Source of the DNA: Acidocella aquatica | GTDB lineage: Bacteria > Pseudomonadota > Alphaproteobacteria > Acetobacterales > Acetobacteraceae | Assembly (NCBI RefSeq): GCF_030160635.1 | Contig: NZ_BSOS01000039.1 | Location: 1-64,000, forward strand | Length of the DNA: 64,000 nucleotides | Direction: 5' to 3' | Shown here: positions 26,297 through 34,244 of the stretch, piece after piece | Layout: each line of letters starts with the position of its first letter | Position numbering within the stretch: position 1 is the first letter of the stretch | The notes under the pieces: model-generated | Seen by the model: the letters and a program-made list of their open reading frames with translations, nothing else | What the model was told of the DNA's origin: nothing | Database searches by the model: none | Translations under genes and position numbers: made by a program

Positions 26297-27127
26297 ATGC
26301 GCATGAGCGTGATTCAAATGTCCCCTGGGGCGGACAAGGCGCAGAACATCGCCCAGGCCCGCGCCCTCATTGAGGGCGCGATCGCGGCGGACAAGCCGGA
26401 CCTCATCGCCCTGCCGGAAATGTGGGCCTGTCTGGGCGGCAGCCGCGAGCAGAAATTCGCCGCCGCCGAGACGCTGCCCGCCTCCGGTGAAATGGGCGGC
26501 CCCGCCTACGAGTTTCTGCGCCAGATGGCCGAGACCAACGGCATCCATATTCACGGCGGCTCCATCGGCGAGCTTGCGGGTGACCGGCTTTATAACACCA
26601 GCCTGGTGTTCAGCCCCGTCGGCGTTGAGCTCGCCCGCTACCGCAAAATCCATTTGTTTGACATCACCACGCCCGACGGCCAGGGCTACCGTGAAAGTGC
26701 AACCTACGGCGCCGGGGAGGATGTGGTCACCTGCCACGCCGGCGGCACGCATATCGGCCTCGCCATCTGCTACGATCTGCGCTTCCCCGAGCTTTTCCTC
26801 GCCCTGCGCCGCAAAAACGTCGACCTTATCGTGCTGCCCGCCGCCTTCACCCTGCAAACCGGCAAGGACCATTGGGAGGTGTTGCTGCGCGCCCGCGCGA
26901 TCGAGACCCAATGCTGGCTGGCCGCCCCCGCCTGCACCGGCATCCACCATGATGCCGACGGCGAGGCCCGCGTCACCTACGGTCATTCGATGATTGTCGA
27001 CCCCTGGGGCCATGTCGTCGCCAAAGCCTCTGACGGCATCGGCTGGGCCACCGCCCGTATTGATAAAGCCTTCACCGCCCGCGTTCGCGCCAACATGCCG
27101 GTGCTTGAACACCGGAAGCTGGCATGA
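26297..27127 (+). CDS. Carbon-nitrogen hydrolase (nitrilase superfamily, Nit1/NIT2-like amidase)
   Basis: A 276-residue amidase with the Glu-Lys-Cys triad: Glu in ALPEMW (about 41), Lys in YRKIHLFD (about 116) and Cys in [12 protein letters not shown] (C158). The segment [16 protein letters not shown] is characteristic of the deaminated-glutathione amidase/omega-amidase-like branch, which repairs or recycles damaged metabolites in the cytoplasm. ATG 26297 has GAAGGAGAG seven bases upstream and removes a six-residue non-homologous extension. It is followed at 40 bases by nadK on the same strand. Confidence 0.9.
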   Translation: MRMSVIQMSPGADKAQNIAQARALIEGAIAADKPDLIALPEMWACLGGSREQKFAAAETLPASGEMGGPAYEFLRQMAETNGIHIHGGSIGELAGDRLYNTSLVFSPVGVELARYRKIHLFDITTPDGQGYRESATYGAGEDVVTCHAGGTHIGLAICYDLRFPELFLALRRKNVDLIVLPAAFTLQTGKDHWEVLLRARAIETQCWLAAPACTGIHHDADGEARVTYGHSMIVDPWGHVVAKASDGIGWATARIDKAFTARVRANMPVLEHRKLA

Positions 27128-27167
27128 GCGCGCATGGGACCGGCGGAGCGGCCGCGCACCATACGCC

Positions 27168-27926
27168 ATGAAAATTGCCTTCATCGCGGCCCGCACGGAA
27201 ATCGCCTCGGCAGCCCAGGCGCGCCTCACCGCCAGCTACGGCAATTGCGATGCGCGTGAGTCAGATGTCATCGTCGCGCTGGGCGGTGACGGCCTCATGC
27301 TCGAATGCCTGCATAAAGTGCTGGGCACCAGCCAACCCGTTTACGGCATGAATTGCGGCTCCGTCGGCTTCATGATGAATGAATTTCATGAGCCGGGGCT
27401 GCTGGAGCGTATTGCCCGCGCGCACCCCAGCGTTCTGCACCCGCTGCGCATGCACGCCATCACCGCCTCGGGCGTGGTGGAGGAGGCGATGGCGCTCAAC
27501 GAAGTCTCCTTGCTCCGCCAACTCCGCCAGGCCGCCAAAATCCGCATCCATGTTGACCATACCGTGCGCCTGGAGGAACTGATCTGCGACGGCGTGCTCA
27601 TCTCCACCCCCGCCGGCTCCACCGCCTACAACCTCTCCGCCCATGGCCCGATCATTCCGCTCAGCGCCAACCTCCTGCCGCTCACCCCCATCTCCGCCTT
27701 CCGCCCCCGCCGCTGGCGCGGCGCCCTGCTGCCCTCCACGGTGGACGTGTTGTTCGAAATCCTGGAACCCGACAAACGCCCCGTCGCCGCGGTGGCGGAT
27801 TTCACCGAGGTCCGCAACGTCGTCTCCGTCGCGGTGAGCGAAGACCGCAGCATCGGCGCCACGGTGCTTTTTGATCCCGACCGCGCGCTGTCGGAGCGAA
27901 TCATCACCGAACAATTCACCGTCTAG
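27168..27926 (+). CDS. nadK: NAD kinase
   Basis: A 252-residue ATP-NAD kinase making NADP. The catalytic GGDG motif is at about residue 39 ([10 protein letters not shown]). The NE motif (ALNEVSLLR) and the Gly-rich substrate loop [17 protein letters not shown] follow in family order. Length is typical of the short alphaproteobacterial form, without the N-terminal extension of E. coli NadK. ATG 27168 aligns with family starts. A REP-like palindrome lies immediately downstream. Confidence 0.94.
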   Translation: MKIAFIAARTEIASAAQARLTASYGNCDARESDVIVALGGDGLMLECLHKVLGTSQPVYGMNCGSVGFMMNEFHEPGLLERIARAHPSVLHPLRMHAITASGVVEEAMALNEVSLLRQLRQAAKIRIHVDHTVRLEELICDGVLISTPAGSTAYNLSAHGPIIPLSANLLPLTPISAFRPRRWRGALLPSTVDVLFEILEPDKRPVAAVADFTEVRNVVSVAVSEDRSIGATVLFDPDRALSERIITEQFTV

Positions 27927-27939
27927 GTATTTCTCGCAA

Positions 27940-27991
27940 GGCGGCTTACGTTTGCGGCTCGCCTGGATGAGCGAACCTCAGACGATCGCCC
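27940..27991 (-). repeat. REP-like intergenic palindrome, copy C
   Basis: Lies between the convergent nadK and a minus-strand orphan gene, touching the orphan's stop codon. Reverse-complemented it reads GGGCGATCGTCTGAGGTTCG, CTC, loop, GGCGAGCCGCAAACGTAA, GCCGCC, matching copies B and D over most of the length. Confidence 0.78.
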
Positions 27992-28515
27992 TAATCCGCG
28001 ACAAATCTGGTTGTCACGCCGCCGGGCGTAATGGTGTCCACCTCATCTCCCTGTCCATCCAATCGCGGCGTTACCACCACGACCGTACCGTTGATCTGCG
28101 AAATCTCCCGGTTCTCGCTGCATGAGCCAAAAGGCTTGGAGAGTATTGCGGTGTCATTCAGGATCAGCGCCCGGAATTTAAGCGGGCAACCGCTGCCCGG
28201 CGCGGCCTGCGCGATCAACACAACGCCATAGCTTTCCCCGGAGCCGCTGCTGGAACTCGAGGAGACAAAATTGCCCGAAGCATCGGAGGATACAAAGCTG
28301 GAGGTCGACCCACCCGCGCCAAAAGCATAGGTCCCCGCCACCGATACGGATTGATCGCCGGTGTCATGAAGGACGACGCGGCCATCGGCTATGAGCGTAA
28401 AATTCCCGCTCTCGCCGCTCAGCGCAAAGCGATGACCATTGATACGCCCGGAGGTCTCGCCATACGCCACACCCGCCATGAGCATGGCGACGATAAAAAC
28501 CATGAATTTTGACAT
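27991..28515 (-). CDS. Secreted protein of unknown function
   Basis: A 174-residue protein with a clear signal peptide (about residues 1-19, cleavage after VAYG) and a mature part rich in Ser, Gly and Val. It contains a Ser-only stretch (residues about 84-91) flanked by Gly, and two cysteines (in GSGCPLKF and FGSCSEN) that could pair in the periplasm. I do not recognise a family. It is convergent with nadK, with a palindrome at its 3' end and short tandem repeats upstream. It is probably real because of the signal peptide and composition, but its function is unknown. Confidence 0.65.
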   Translation of the reverse strand: MSKFMVFIVAMLMAGVAYGETSGRINGHRFALSGESGNFTLIADGRVVLHDTGDQSVSVAGTYAFGAGGSTSSFVSSDASGNFVSSSSSSGSGESYGVVLIAQAAPGSGCPLKFRALILNDTAILSKPFGSCSENREISQINGTVVVVTPRLDGQGDEVDTITPGGVTTRFVAD

Positions 28516-28609
28516 TTTATGCCTACGTTCGCTGTGGCCTCAAAACGTCTTATAGCGCCAAACCTTCCACTTTATTTTATAAAGATTTGTTTAGATCAAT
28601 CGCGCCGCG

Positions 28610-28688
28610 CCCGATCACCCCGTCATGCCAGCGAATCACCTCGTCATGCCGCGAATCACCCCGTCATGCCAGCGCAAGCTGGCATCCC
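28610..28688. repeat. Tandem CGTCATGCC repeats with a terminal palindrome
   Basis: Three imperfect units of about 20-30 bases (GAATCACC, C or T, CGTCATGCC with small variations) are followed by ATGCCAGCGCAAGCTGGCAT at 28666-28685, an 8-bp hairpin with a GCAA tetraloop. The CGTCATGCCAGCGCAAGCTG type of palindrome is widely scattered between genes in alphaproteobacteria. It lies upstream of the secreted orphan gene and downstream of the oxygenase pair. Confidence 0.75.
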
Positions 28689-28694
28689 GGCCCC

Positions 28695-29351
28695 TCACGC
28701 CACAGGCGTTTGCGCAAACGCCAGCTCGTGCCGCGCGCGCCATTCCGGCGTCACATAATTCACGATCAGCGACCGCCTGACCCCGGTGATCCTGCGCTTG
28801 CGGAACCCGTGCCAGGTATCCTTGCCCGGCACAAAAATCAGCCCGGCATTCGGGTGAAACGGCGCGGTGCCCACATATTCGCCGGGCGCGGCATAAACAT
28901 CGGTGCCCCATTCCTCATCAGCGGGCGGTTCATTCAGATACACCAGCATGGTGAAAAACTTCGCGCCAATGTCTGTATGCGGCTCCAGCCAAAAGCCATC
29001 CGTATCCAGGCAATACTCAATCCGCAGCGAGCTTCCGCCCAGCTCCACGCCGCACACCTGCTCCAGCCGCCCTGTCACCTCCGGGCTTTGCAGCGCCTGC
29101 GCCAGCGCCGCGCACACCGGGTAGCGCGCCTGTTCCTCAACGCCAAAAAACAGCCGCGTGCTGTTATGCGTCTCGCGCCGGCCCAGCGTATCCTCAATTT
29201 GCGGCGGCGCCATCGGCAATGCCGCCACCGCGCCGCACATGCCCTCCGGCAGCACATCCTTCAGCAGCCAATGCCGGTAGGGCACCTCCTCGCGGCGGCT
29301 GGCGCCCAAACTCTCCAGAAACCGCGCCGCGGTGGCCGCCGCGTCAGACAT
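28695..29351 (-). CDS. 2-oxoglutarate/Fe(II)-dependent oxygenase (second of a pair)
   Basis: A 218-residue jelly-roll dioxygenase. Iron ligands are in FWLEPHTDIGAKFF (HxD) and a distal His in GKDTWHGFRKR, with the 2-oxoglutarate-binding Arg in RRSLIVNYV. The layout matches the prolyl-4-hydroxylase-like superfamily (PF13640 type). ATG 29351 overlaps the end of the upstream homologous gene by eight bases, so the pair is co-translated. The target is unknown; such pairs modify proteins or envelope sugars and need O2, which makes the FNR-type box upstream notable. Confidence 0.85.
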   Translation of the reverse strand: MSDAAATAARFLESLGASRREEVPYRHWLLKDVLPEGMCGAVAALPMAPPQIEDTLGRRETHNSTRLFFGVEEQARYPVCAALAQALQSPEVTGRLEQVCGVELGGSSLRIEYCLDTDGFWLEPHTDIGAKFFTMLVYLNEPPADEEWGTDVYAAPGEYVGTAPFHPNAGLIFVPGKDTWHGFRKRRITGVRRSLIVNYVTPEWRARHELAFAQTPVA

Positions 29352-29967
29352 AATTGAGCACTTTCTTTGCCTGCGCCGAGATTTTATGCCGCATGATCTC
29401 GCGTTGCGCGGCAAAGCCGTTGGCCATCCAGTTGATCATCACATAGCGCCGCACCCCCACATAAGGCTCATGCCCATGGAAGGATTTGTCCGACCGGCGG
29501 AACGCCACCAGCGTGCCCATGTCGGGCGGCACCTCGGCGATGATGTCGTTCAGATCATCGGGTCCGCGCAGCAGCCGCAGCCGCCCCCCGTCGGCTTCCC
29601 AATCCTCGTTGAAATATAGCAGCGCGGTCACCAGCTTGGCCTCGCTATCGGTATGGATCCGCCCGTCCTTCTCCTGGCAGCGCCCGCGCAGCGTCACCAT
29701 GGTCGGCTGGCCGATCAGGTCCAGGCCGAATTTCTCGCCAAAAGCCTTCGCCACCGCAGGGCTGGTCAGCTCCTCGATCAGCGCCCGGAAGTTCGGGCCG
29801 AACTGCGTGGCCTCCACCGGCAGCAGCCCCGGATACGCGATATCGGGGAAATCGCGCATAATTTCGGGCGCGGCCTCATGGCGTATGAAATTTTTCGCCA
29901 CCAGATATTTAAATGGTTCGTTCGTCAGCGCGGCCGCGCGAAAAGCCTCAAGATCAAGCAGTGCCAT
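29344..29967 (-). CDS. 2-oxoglutarate/Fe(II)-dependent oxygenase (first of a pair)
   Basis: A 207-residue dioxygenase with HxD in GRIHTDSEAKLVTALLYFN, a Gly-rich GGRLRLL strand, the distal His in SFHGHEPYVG and the 2-oxoglutarate Arg in RRYVMINW. ATG 29967 is chosen because GGTGGTAAC precedes it and the predicted protein then starts with MALLDLEAF; the upstream frame has no ribosome site. It shares the fold with the next gene but little sequence outside the active site. An FNR/FixK box lies about 60 bases upstream, between it and the divergent PilZ gene. Confidence 0.86.
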   Translation of the reverse strand: MALLDLEAFRAAALTNEPFKYLVAKNFIRHEAAPEIMRDFPDIAYPGLLPVEATQFGPNFRALIEELTSPAVAKAFGEKFGLDLIGQPTMVTLRGRCQEKDGRIHTDSEAKLVTALLYFNEDWEADGGRLRLLRGPDDLNDIIAEVPPDMGTLVAFRRSDKSFHGHEPYVGVRRYVMINWMANGFAAQREIMRHKISAQAKKVLNYV

Positions 29968-30024
29968 ATTGTTACCACCGGGGTTGTATCCCGCCCCGGA
30001 TAGCAAATCGCCCGCCCCGCGCAA

Positions 30025-30038
30025 TTGATGTGGATCAA
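30025..30038. promoter_or_regulatory. FNR/FixK box between the oxygenase pair and the PilZ gene
   Basis: TTGAT-GTGG-ATCAA is a perfect FNR/FixK palindrome. It sits 58 bases before the oxygenase start (minus) and 87 bases before the PilZ start (plus). No -10 hexamer is at the ideal 32-base distance on either side, so which gene it serves, and whether it activates or represses, is open. Confidence 0.7.
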
Positions 30039-30124
30039 GCCCGCCCCACCCCCGCCTGTTCGGCGGATATTAACGTATGCGCGTCATAACGGGGCATCCA
30101 ACAATATGCGGAAGGCCAACTTAC

Positions 30125-30625
30125 ATGTTGCAGCAGGAGATGACCGCCGATTCAGGCACGAGCGACGAAGCGGCCTTGCCCGAGCGGCGCGGCGGCTCGC
30201 GCCGGCCGGTCATCAGAAGTGCCAAAATATTTACCGGCGTCAACGGCGGAGACTGTGTGTTCAACTGCCTGATTCTCGACCAATCAACCGCCGGCGTCCT
30301 GGTTGACATGGGGACTCTGGCCGATCTGCCGGATGAGGTCACGCTGCAAATGGGCGGCGGCGCCAGCTATCTGGCCCGGCGCTGCTGGGCGGCGGGGACC
30401 AAGGCGGGGCTGGAATTCATCGGCGGCCAGATCATCACCGAGGAGACCTCCCAGCGCATGGCCCGCATCGCCGATGTGCTGCAACGCCAGGGGGTCGCAG
30501 CCGCGGTCGCCACATTGCGGACCGCGCGTTTTCTTGACCATCAGGAGCTGCGCAACATCGCCGAGGCCGCCGAGGCCGCCGTGCAACAGCTGGAAGCCGT
30601 GCTGACCGGCCAGAAATCCCTCTGA
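30125..30625 (+). CDS. PilZ-domain protein (candidate c-di-GMP effector)
   Basis: A 166-residue protein with a PilZ-like beta barrel: the Arg-rich RRGGSRRPVI (RxxxR-type motif, about 24-30) precedes CLILDQSTAGVLVDM, which carries the D/NxSxxG motif. These two motifs bind cyclic di-GMP in known PilZ proteins. A helical C-terminal tail (about 100-166) could be a dimer or partner interface. ATG 30125 has GGAAGG upstream; an ATG 16 codons earlier is possible. It is divergent from the oxygenase pair and convergent with a GT39-type gene. Confidence 0.78.
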   Translation: MLQQEMTADSGTSDEAALPERRGGSRRPVIRSAKIFTGVNGGDCVFNCLILDQSTAGVLVDMGTLADLPDEVTLQMGGGASYLARRCWAAGTKAGLEFIGGQIITEETSQRMARIADVLQRQGVAAAVATLRTARFLDHQELRNIAEAAEAAVQQLEAVLTGQKSL

Positions 30626-30633
30626 TCAGGAGC

Positions 30634-32058
30634 CTATCTGAGCTTGTAAACCACAACCCCCGGATAGGTCCGCCACAGCCGGTAGCGCGCGGCAAGCGCC
30701 TGTTGCAGTTGCGCATACACCGCCGGGTTCACCACCGCCGGGTTGGCGGGCGCGGGGGCGCGGCAGACGATGAATTGCGGATTCCCGGCCAAAATCCGCG
30801 CCACCTCCGCCCCGGCATCCACCCCCGCCACTCGCGGCAGGCTGCGCCCCACCAGTTCTGAGGGCAGCACATAGCGCGTCGGCGGCGTCTGCCCGCTCAG
30901 CGCGTAGAGAATCGGCTGCGAATCAAACACATACAGGCTCGCCGGGTGTTGTGCCGCCAGATCAGCCCCCACCTGCGCGATCACATCCGGCACCATGGCG
31001 TCATGCAAGGCAATCTTCGCCGCCCAGGCGGGCAGCGCCAGCGCGGCTACCACAAACCCCGCCCGCACCACCCGCCCGCGCGGCAACAGGCTGAACCAAA
31101 ACCCCAGGCTCACGCACAACACCGGCAGAACCTGCAAAAAATAATGGTCATAGAACGATTTCGCCACCGCCACCCCGGCCAGCCCAGCCAGCAGCCAGGC
31201 CGCCAGAAACCGCGCCTCACGCCGCCAGATGGCCAGCGGCAACATGGCAAACCCCGCCAGATATAGTGGCCCCCAGCGCCAAAGCTCGGTGCGCAGCGCA
31301 TAATCCAGCGCCCCCGCGCTGAGCGGCACATCCACCCGGCGGAAGTTGGAAGCGATAGAACAATCCCACCACAACCCCAGCCGCCCCGCCGCCGCGTAGA
31401 GTGCCACCACCGCCAGCAGCGGCAGCGCCGCCCCCAAAATCACGCCAACCCCCGCCCCAATCCGCCGTTGGCGCAGCATGAACAACAAAAACACCACCGG
31501 CGCCTCGAACACCGCGACATATTTCACCATGAACGCCGCCCCCAGCAGCGCCCCCACCAGCCAGCCCGGCCGCCCCGCCAGCACCGCCCAAACCGAAAGC
31601 GCCGTGAACGCCGCCATGAACAGCTCGGTATTCGCCGAAAGCCCATCATTGCTCAGCGCGCACAGCACCAGCGCGCCACCGGCCACCCAGGCCGCCGCGC
31701 GGTCCCGGGCAAGCTGTTCGGTGATTTTGAACACGCTGAAGCCCAGCAGGCTCACACAGGCCACGCTGGCCAGGCGCATCGCCAGCACCTGGCCGCCGAA
31801 CACCGCCTGAAAAGCCGCGAAAATAACGTAGATGCCGAGCGGCTTGTTGTCCCAGATGGTGGTGTAGGGCAGGTGGCCATGCAGCCACGCCCGCGCCATC
31901 AAAAAATACAGGCTCTCATCCCAGTCCAGCACCGAGCGGCCAAGCACCGGCACCCGGCTGGCCAGCGTGGCCATGGTGAGCAGCAGCGCCACGGCGGCGG
32001 CGGGCAGGGGAGCACGTTTCACCCCATGGTGATTGCAGCCGGCCCCGGCTTTGTCCAT
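30634..32058 (-). CDS. GT39/ArnT-like membrane glycosyltransferase
   Basis: A 474-residue GT-C protein. The first periplasmic loop has LDWDESLYFLMARAWLHG, the DxDE-type metal/donor site of the PMT/ArnT family, followed by WDNKPLGIYV, also conserved in that family. About ten to twelve membrane helices are present, with a small soluble C-terminal domain (about 380-474). It should transfer a sugar from undecaprenyl phosphate to an envelope acceptor. Start ATG 32058 has GGGGT upstream. It is single, divergent from the DUF192 gene and convergent with the PilZ gene. Confidence 0.85.
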   Translation of the reverse strand: MDKAGAGCNHHGVKRAPLPAAAVALLLTMATLASRVPVLGRSVLDWDESLYFLMARAWLHGHLPYTTIWDNKPLGIYVIFAAFQAVFGGQVLAMRLASVACVSLLGFSVFKITEQLARDRAAAWVAGGALVLCALSNDGLSANTELFMAAFTALSVWAVLAGRPGWLVGALLGAAFMVKYVAVFEAPVVFLLFMLRQRRIGAGVGVILGAALPLLAVVALYAAAGRLGLWWDCSIASNFRRVDVPLSAGALDYALRTELWRWGPLYLAGFAMLPLAIWRREARFLAAWLLAGLAGVAVAKSFYDHYFLQVLPVLCVSLGFWFSLLPRGRVVRAGFVVAALALPAWAAKIALHDAMVPDVIAQVGADLAAQHPASLYVFDSQPILYALSGQTPPTRYVLPSELVGRSLPRVAGVDAGAEVARILAGNPQFIVCRAPAPANPAVVNPAVYAQLQQALAARYRLWRTYPGVVVYKLR

Positions 32059-32087
32059 GATTACCCCATGCAGACGATGAGGGATTC

Positions 32088-32567
32088 ATGAAAATTTTAG
32101 CGTATACCATGGCGGCGGTGCTTCTGGCGGCGGGCGCCGCGCGCGCGCAGAGCGACGATCCCACCGGCCCGCAGCCCAAACTGCCCACCGAATCTCTCAC
32201 CATCATCGGGGCGGATGGCAAGCAGCATGTCTTCACGGTTGAGCTACCCGTCACCCAGCAACAGCAGGACACGGGCGAGATGTTCCGCACCTCCATCCCC
32301 GCCGGTTCCGGCATGCTCTTCATGTGGCCACAGCCCGAAACCCAGGCAATGTGGATGAAAAACTGCCCCGTGCCGGAGGACATGGTCTTCATCGGCGCTG
32401 ACGGCATTATCAAATCCATCGCCGAGATGACCGTCCCCTACAGCCTCACCCCCATCTCCCCGGGTGTGCCGGTGCTGGCCACGCTGGAGCTGCAAGGCGG
32501 CATCACCGCGGCGCTGAATATCAATGTTGGCGATAGGGTCATTGCCAAGCAGTTTGGCGGCGGCTAA
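32088..32567 (+). CDS. Exported DUF192 protein
   Basis: A 159-residue protein with a signal peptide (about 1-20, cleavage after AARA) and one DUF192 domain, recognisable from DTGEMFRTSIPAGSGMLFMW, MWMKNCPVPEDMVFIGADG and the C-terminal ALNINVGDRV. The family is of unknown function, usually periplasmic and often single copy in alphaproteobacteria. It is followed by a clear terminator and then tRNA-Pro. Confidence 0.88.
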   Translation: MKILAYTMAAVLLAAGAARAQSDDPTGPQPKLPTESLTIIGADGKQHVFTVELPVTQQQQDTGEMFRTSIPAGSGMLFMWPQPETQAMWMKNCPVPEDMVFIGADGIIKSIAEMTVPYSLTPISPGVPVLATLELQGGITAALNINVGDRVIAKQFGGG

Positions 32568-32587
32568 GCCAGCCCCGCAACCGTGAC

Positions 32588-32612
32588 GCCCGGGGCTTTA
32601 ACCGGGCTTTAT
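32588..32612 (+). terminator. Intrinsic terminator after the DUF192 gene
   Basis: GCCCGG pairs with CCGGGC across GGCTTTAA and is followed by TTTATT. Confidence 0.72.
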
Positions 32613-32631
32613 TGGTGGCGGGACTATGGTT

Positions 32632-32708
32632 CGGGGCGTGGCGCAGCCTGGTAGCGCGCTTGTTTTGGGTACAAGAGGCCCCCGGTTCGAATCCGGGCGC
32701 CCCGACCA
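32632..32708 (+). tRNA. tRNA-Pro (anticodon TGG)
   Basis: The acceptor stem CGGGGCG pairs with CGCCCCG, the D-arm is GCGCAGCCTGGTAGCGC, the anticodon stem-loop CTTGT-TTTGGGT-ACAAG carries TGG, the T-loop is GTTCGAATC, and CCA is encoded. Confidence 0.97.
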
Positions 32709-32761
32709 GTTGTTTTGGTTCAAGTTGTTTGGGTTCAAGTTTAAGCAGGAGCTAAGGTTTC

Positions 32762-33067
32762 ATGCGGGCACGTATCTTCCTTCCCCCCAAATCCGCCATG
32801 CAGTCCGGCACCGCCAAGACTCACCGCTGGATGCTGGAATATGAACCCGAGACCGCCAAAATCCGCGACCCGCTGATGGGCTGGACCGGCTCGGACGATA
32901 TGCGCAGCCAGATTCGCCTCAGCTTCGCCACCCGCGAGGAGGCCATCGCCTACGCCAAGGCAAACGAAATCCCCTACGACCTGGAAATCCCCACCCCCCG
33001 GGTCCGCAAGCCAAAGCTCTACGCCGATAATTTCCGCGCTGACCGCAAGGAAAACTGGACGCATTGA
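32762..33067 (+). CDS. NDUFS4-like accessory subunit of NADH dehydrogenase (complex I)
   Basis: A 101-residue protein of the ETC complex I conserved-region family, the bacterial counterpart of the 18-kDa NDUFS4/NUYM subunit found in alphaproteobacteria. Landmarks are ARIFLPPKSAMQSGTAKT at the start, WRLEYEPETA-like HRWMLEYEPETAKIRDPLMG, the ATREEAIAYAKANEIPYD helix and the C-terminal YADNFRADRKENWTH. It stabilises the NADH-binding module next to the NuoE/F subunits. The nuo operon is not in the window, which is usual, since this gene is typically solitary. It lies between two tRNA genes. Confidence 0.93.
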   Translation: MRARIFLPPKSAMQSGTAKTHRWMLEYEPETAKIRDPLMGWTGSDDMRSQIRLSFATREEAIAYAKANEIPYDLEIPTPRVRKPKLYADNFRADRKENWTH

Positions 33068-33094
33068 AAGCGGCGGTTTACCACACGCCGGCAC

Positions 33095-33171
33095 GCGCCC
33101 TTAGCTCAGCTGGATAGAGCACGAGACTTCTAATCTTGAGGCCGATGGTTCGACTCCATCAGGGCGCGCCA
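33095..33171 (+). tRNA. tRNA-Arg (anticodon TCT)
   Basis: The acceptor stem GCGCCCT pairs with AGGGCGC, the D-arm is TAGCTCAGCTGGATAGAGC, the anticodon loop CTTCTAA carries TCT, the T-loop is GTTCGACTC, and CCA is encoded. Confidence 0.96.
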
Positions 33172-33309
33172 AAATACAATTCCTCGTATGGCCGGGCCAA
33201 CGCCCCGGCCACCCCATGGCTCATGAGCCGCACAACCCACTCCCAGGCGGGCGGGTGACACACCCTCCTCCCGCCATATGCCAGATATTAACCCGCCAGA
33301 CCGCCTGGC

Positions 33310-33834
33310 CTATCCGGCTTTAACTTCAATCTTCTTGCTGTTGCTTTGCGCGGCAGGGGTTTTGGGCAGCGTAACGGTTAGTACACCCTTGGCGATATGC
33401 GCCGAGATCTTGTCGCGGTCCACGCCATCGGGCAAATACAAGCTCCGCGCGAAAGCGCCGTATGAACGCTCCGAGAGGTAGTAATTCTTCTCCTTCCGCT
33501 CGGTTTCCTGCTGCTTCTCTCCTTTAATGTTGAGGATCGAGCCGTCGACGGACACATCTACATCTTTGTCTTCCAGTCCGGGCAGTTCCGCGGTGATCGT
33601 ATAGGCGCTGCCGTCTTCGATAACGTCCATCGAGGGCGCCAAAGTGCCCGTGGAGGAGAAGAACGGCGCGAAAACCCCTGTGTCCGCGCTTGGAAAAAAC
33701 GAAAACCTGCCGAAACCGGGCGAAAAACGATCGAATAGATGATCGACCTCGTTCCGCAAAGCCGTCCACACATCCGTGCGGCCAGATTTTGCCGCCTCGG
33801 TGGATTTCTTTACCTCGACTTGCTTGTTAGCCAT
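33310..33834 (-). CDS. Small heat-shock protein (Hsp20/alpha-crystallin)
   Basis: A 174-residue ATP-independent holdase. The alpha-crystallin domain (about 68-165) runs from SMDVIEDGSAYTITAELPG to the C-terminal GVLTVTLPK, with the conserved NIKGEKQQE and the A-x-x-x-n-G-V-L motif (AHIAKGVLTVTLP). A charged C-terminal tail follows. ATG 33834 is six bases from GGAGGA; an ATG two codons earlier is too close to it. A long leader (about 150 bases) and a perfect FNR/FixK box centred near -41.5 of a TAATTA hexamer suggest expression under low oxygen. It is divergent from the arginine operon. Confidence 0.93.
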   Translation of the reverse strand: MANKQVEVKKSTEAAKSGRTDVWTALRNEVDHLFDRFSPGFGRFSFFPSADTGVFAPFFSSTGTLAPSMDVIEDGSAYTITAELPGLEDKDVDVSVDGSILNIKGEKQQETERKEKNYYLSERSYGAFARSLYLPDGVDRDKISAHIAKGVLTVTLPKTPAAQSNSKKIEVKAG

Positions 33835-33997
33835 GATCATTCCTCCATTCCATGAAATAAAAATCAGAAATCACGACACTTTCCAGCGGGCGCGCAAAGC
33901 GCAACGCCGCCACCACACCTGACTGATTTGAACACTTAAAGGAAAAATCCACGGACATTCGTTCCGCCGGACCCCGTTCATGCGGGGGGTAATTAGC

Positions 33998-34051
33998 AGC
34001 CGCCTTTAGCCGTTGCATTGATTTCGATCAAATCATCGAGAGCAGGCGGCT
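33998..34051. promoter_or_regulatory. Symmetric FNR/FixK control region between hsp20 and the arginine operon
   Basis: The perfect box TTGAT-TTCG-ATCAA (34018-34031) is centred at 34024.5. Flanking arms AGCCGCCT (33998-34005) and AGGCGGCT (34044-34051) are inverted around exactly the same centre. On the minus strand a TAATTA hexamer (33990-33995) lies 32 bases from the box centre, the geometry of a class II FNR promoter, reading toward hsp20. On the plus strand TAATCA (34051-34056) is at 29 bases. The 410-base gap 33835-34244 holds no gene. Confidence 0.72.
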
Positions 34052-34155
34052 AATCAAGCCGAATCACCCTGTAAATACCGCGCCGCAGCATGAAAATTTC
34101 TTCCTGCATGTTCGTTGCGGTGATATGAATTATTTTCGCATGATTTCGTTTTTTT

Positions 34156-34195
34156 ATGATCGATATCAATGCCAAATGTATTTTTTTATTAAAAT
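34156..34195 (+). promoter_or_regulatory. Probable FNR/FixK-dependent promoter of the arginine operon
   Basis: ATGAT-CGAT-ATCAA (34156-34169) differs from the perfect box only in its first base. A TAAAAT hexamer at 34190-34195 lies 30 bases from its centre, close to class II spacing, giving a predicted start near 34202 and a leader of about 43 bases before GTG 34245. Confidence 0.62.
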
Positions 34196-34244
34196 ATAAA
34201 ACCACGAGGAGATTAACGAGAGCAACGAAACAAGGAGGCCAATC

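Noticed and set aside
28586-28600. TTTGT-TTAG-ATCAA upstream of the secreted orphan as a further FNR box
   Set aside because: The left half-site deviates at several positions; the right half alone is common by chance.
28610-28688. Short direct repeats considered as a CRISPR array
   Set aside because: Only three imperfect units, no regular spacers and no cas genes; a palindromic repeat family explains them better.
33835-34244. AT-rich gap examined as oriC at the skew switch
   Set aside because: No DnaA box with fewer than about three mismatches was seen, and the FNR-type elements already explain the region. Kept only as a skew-based hypothesis.
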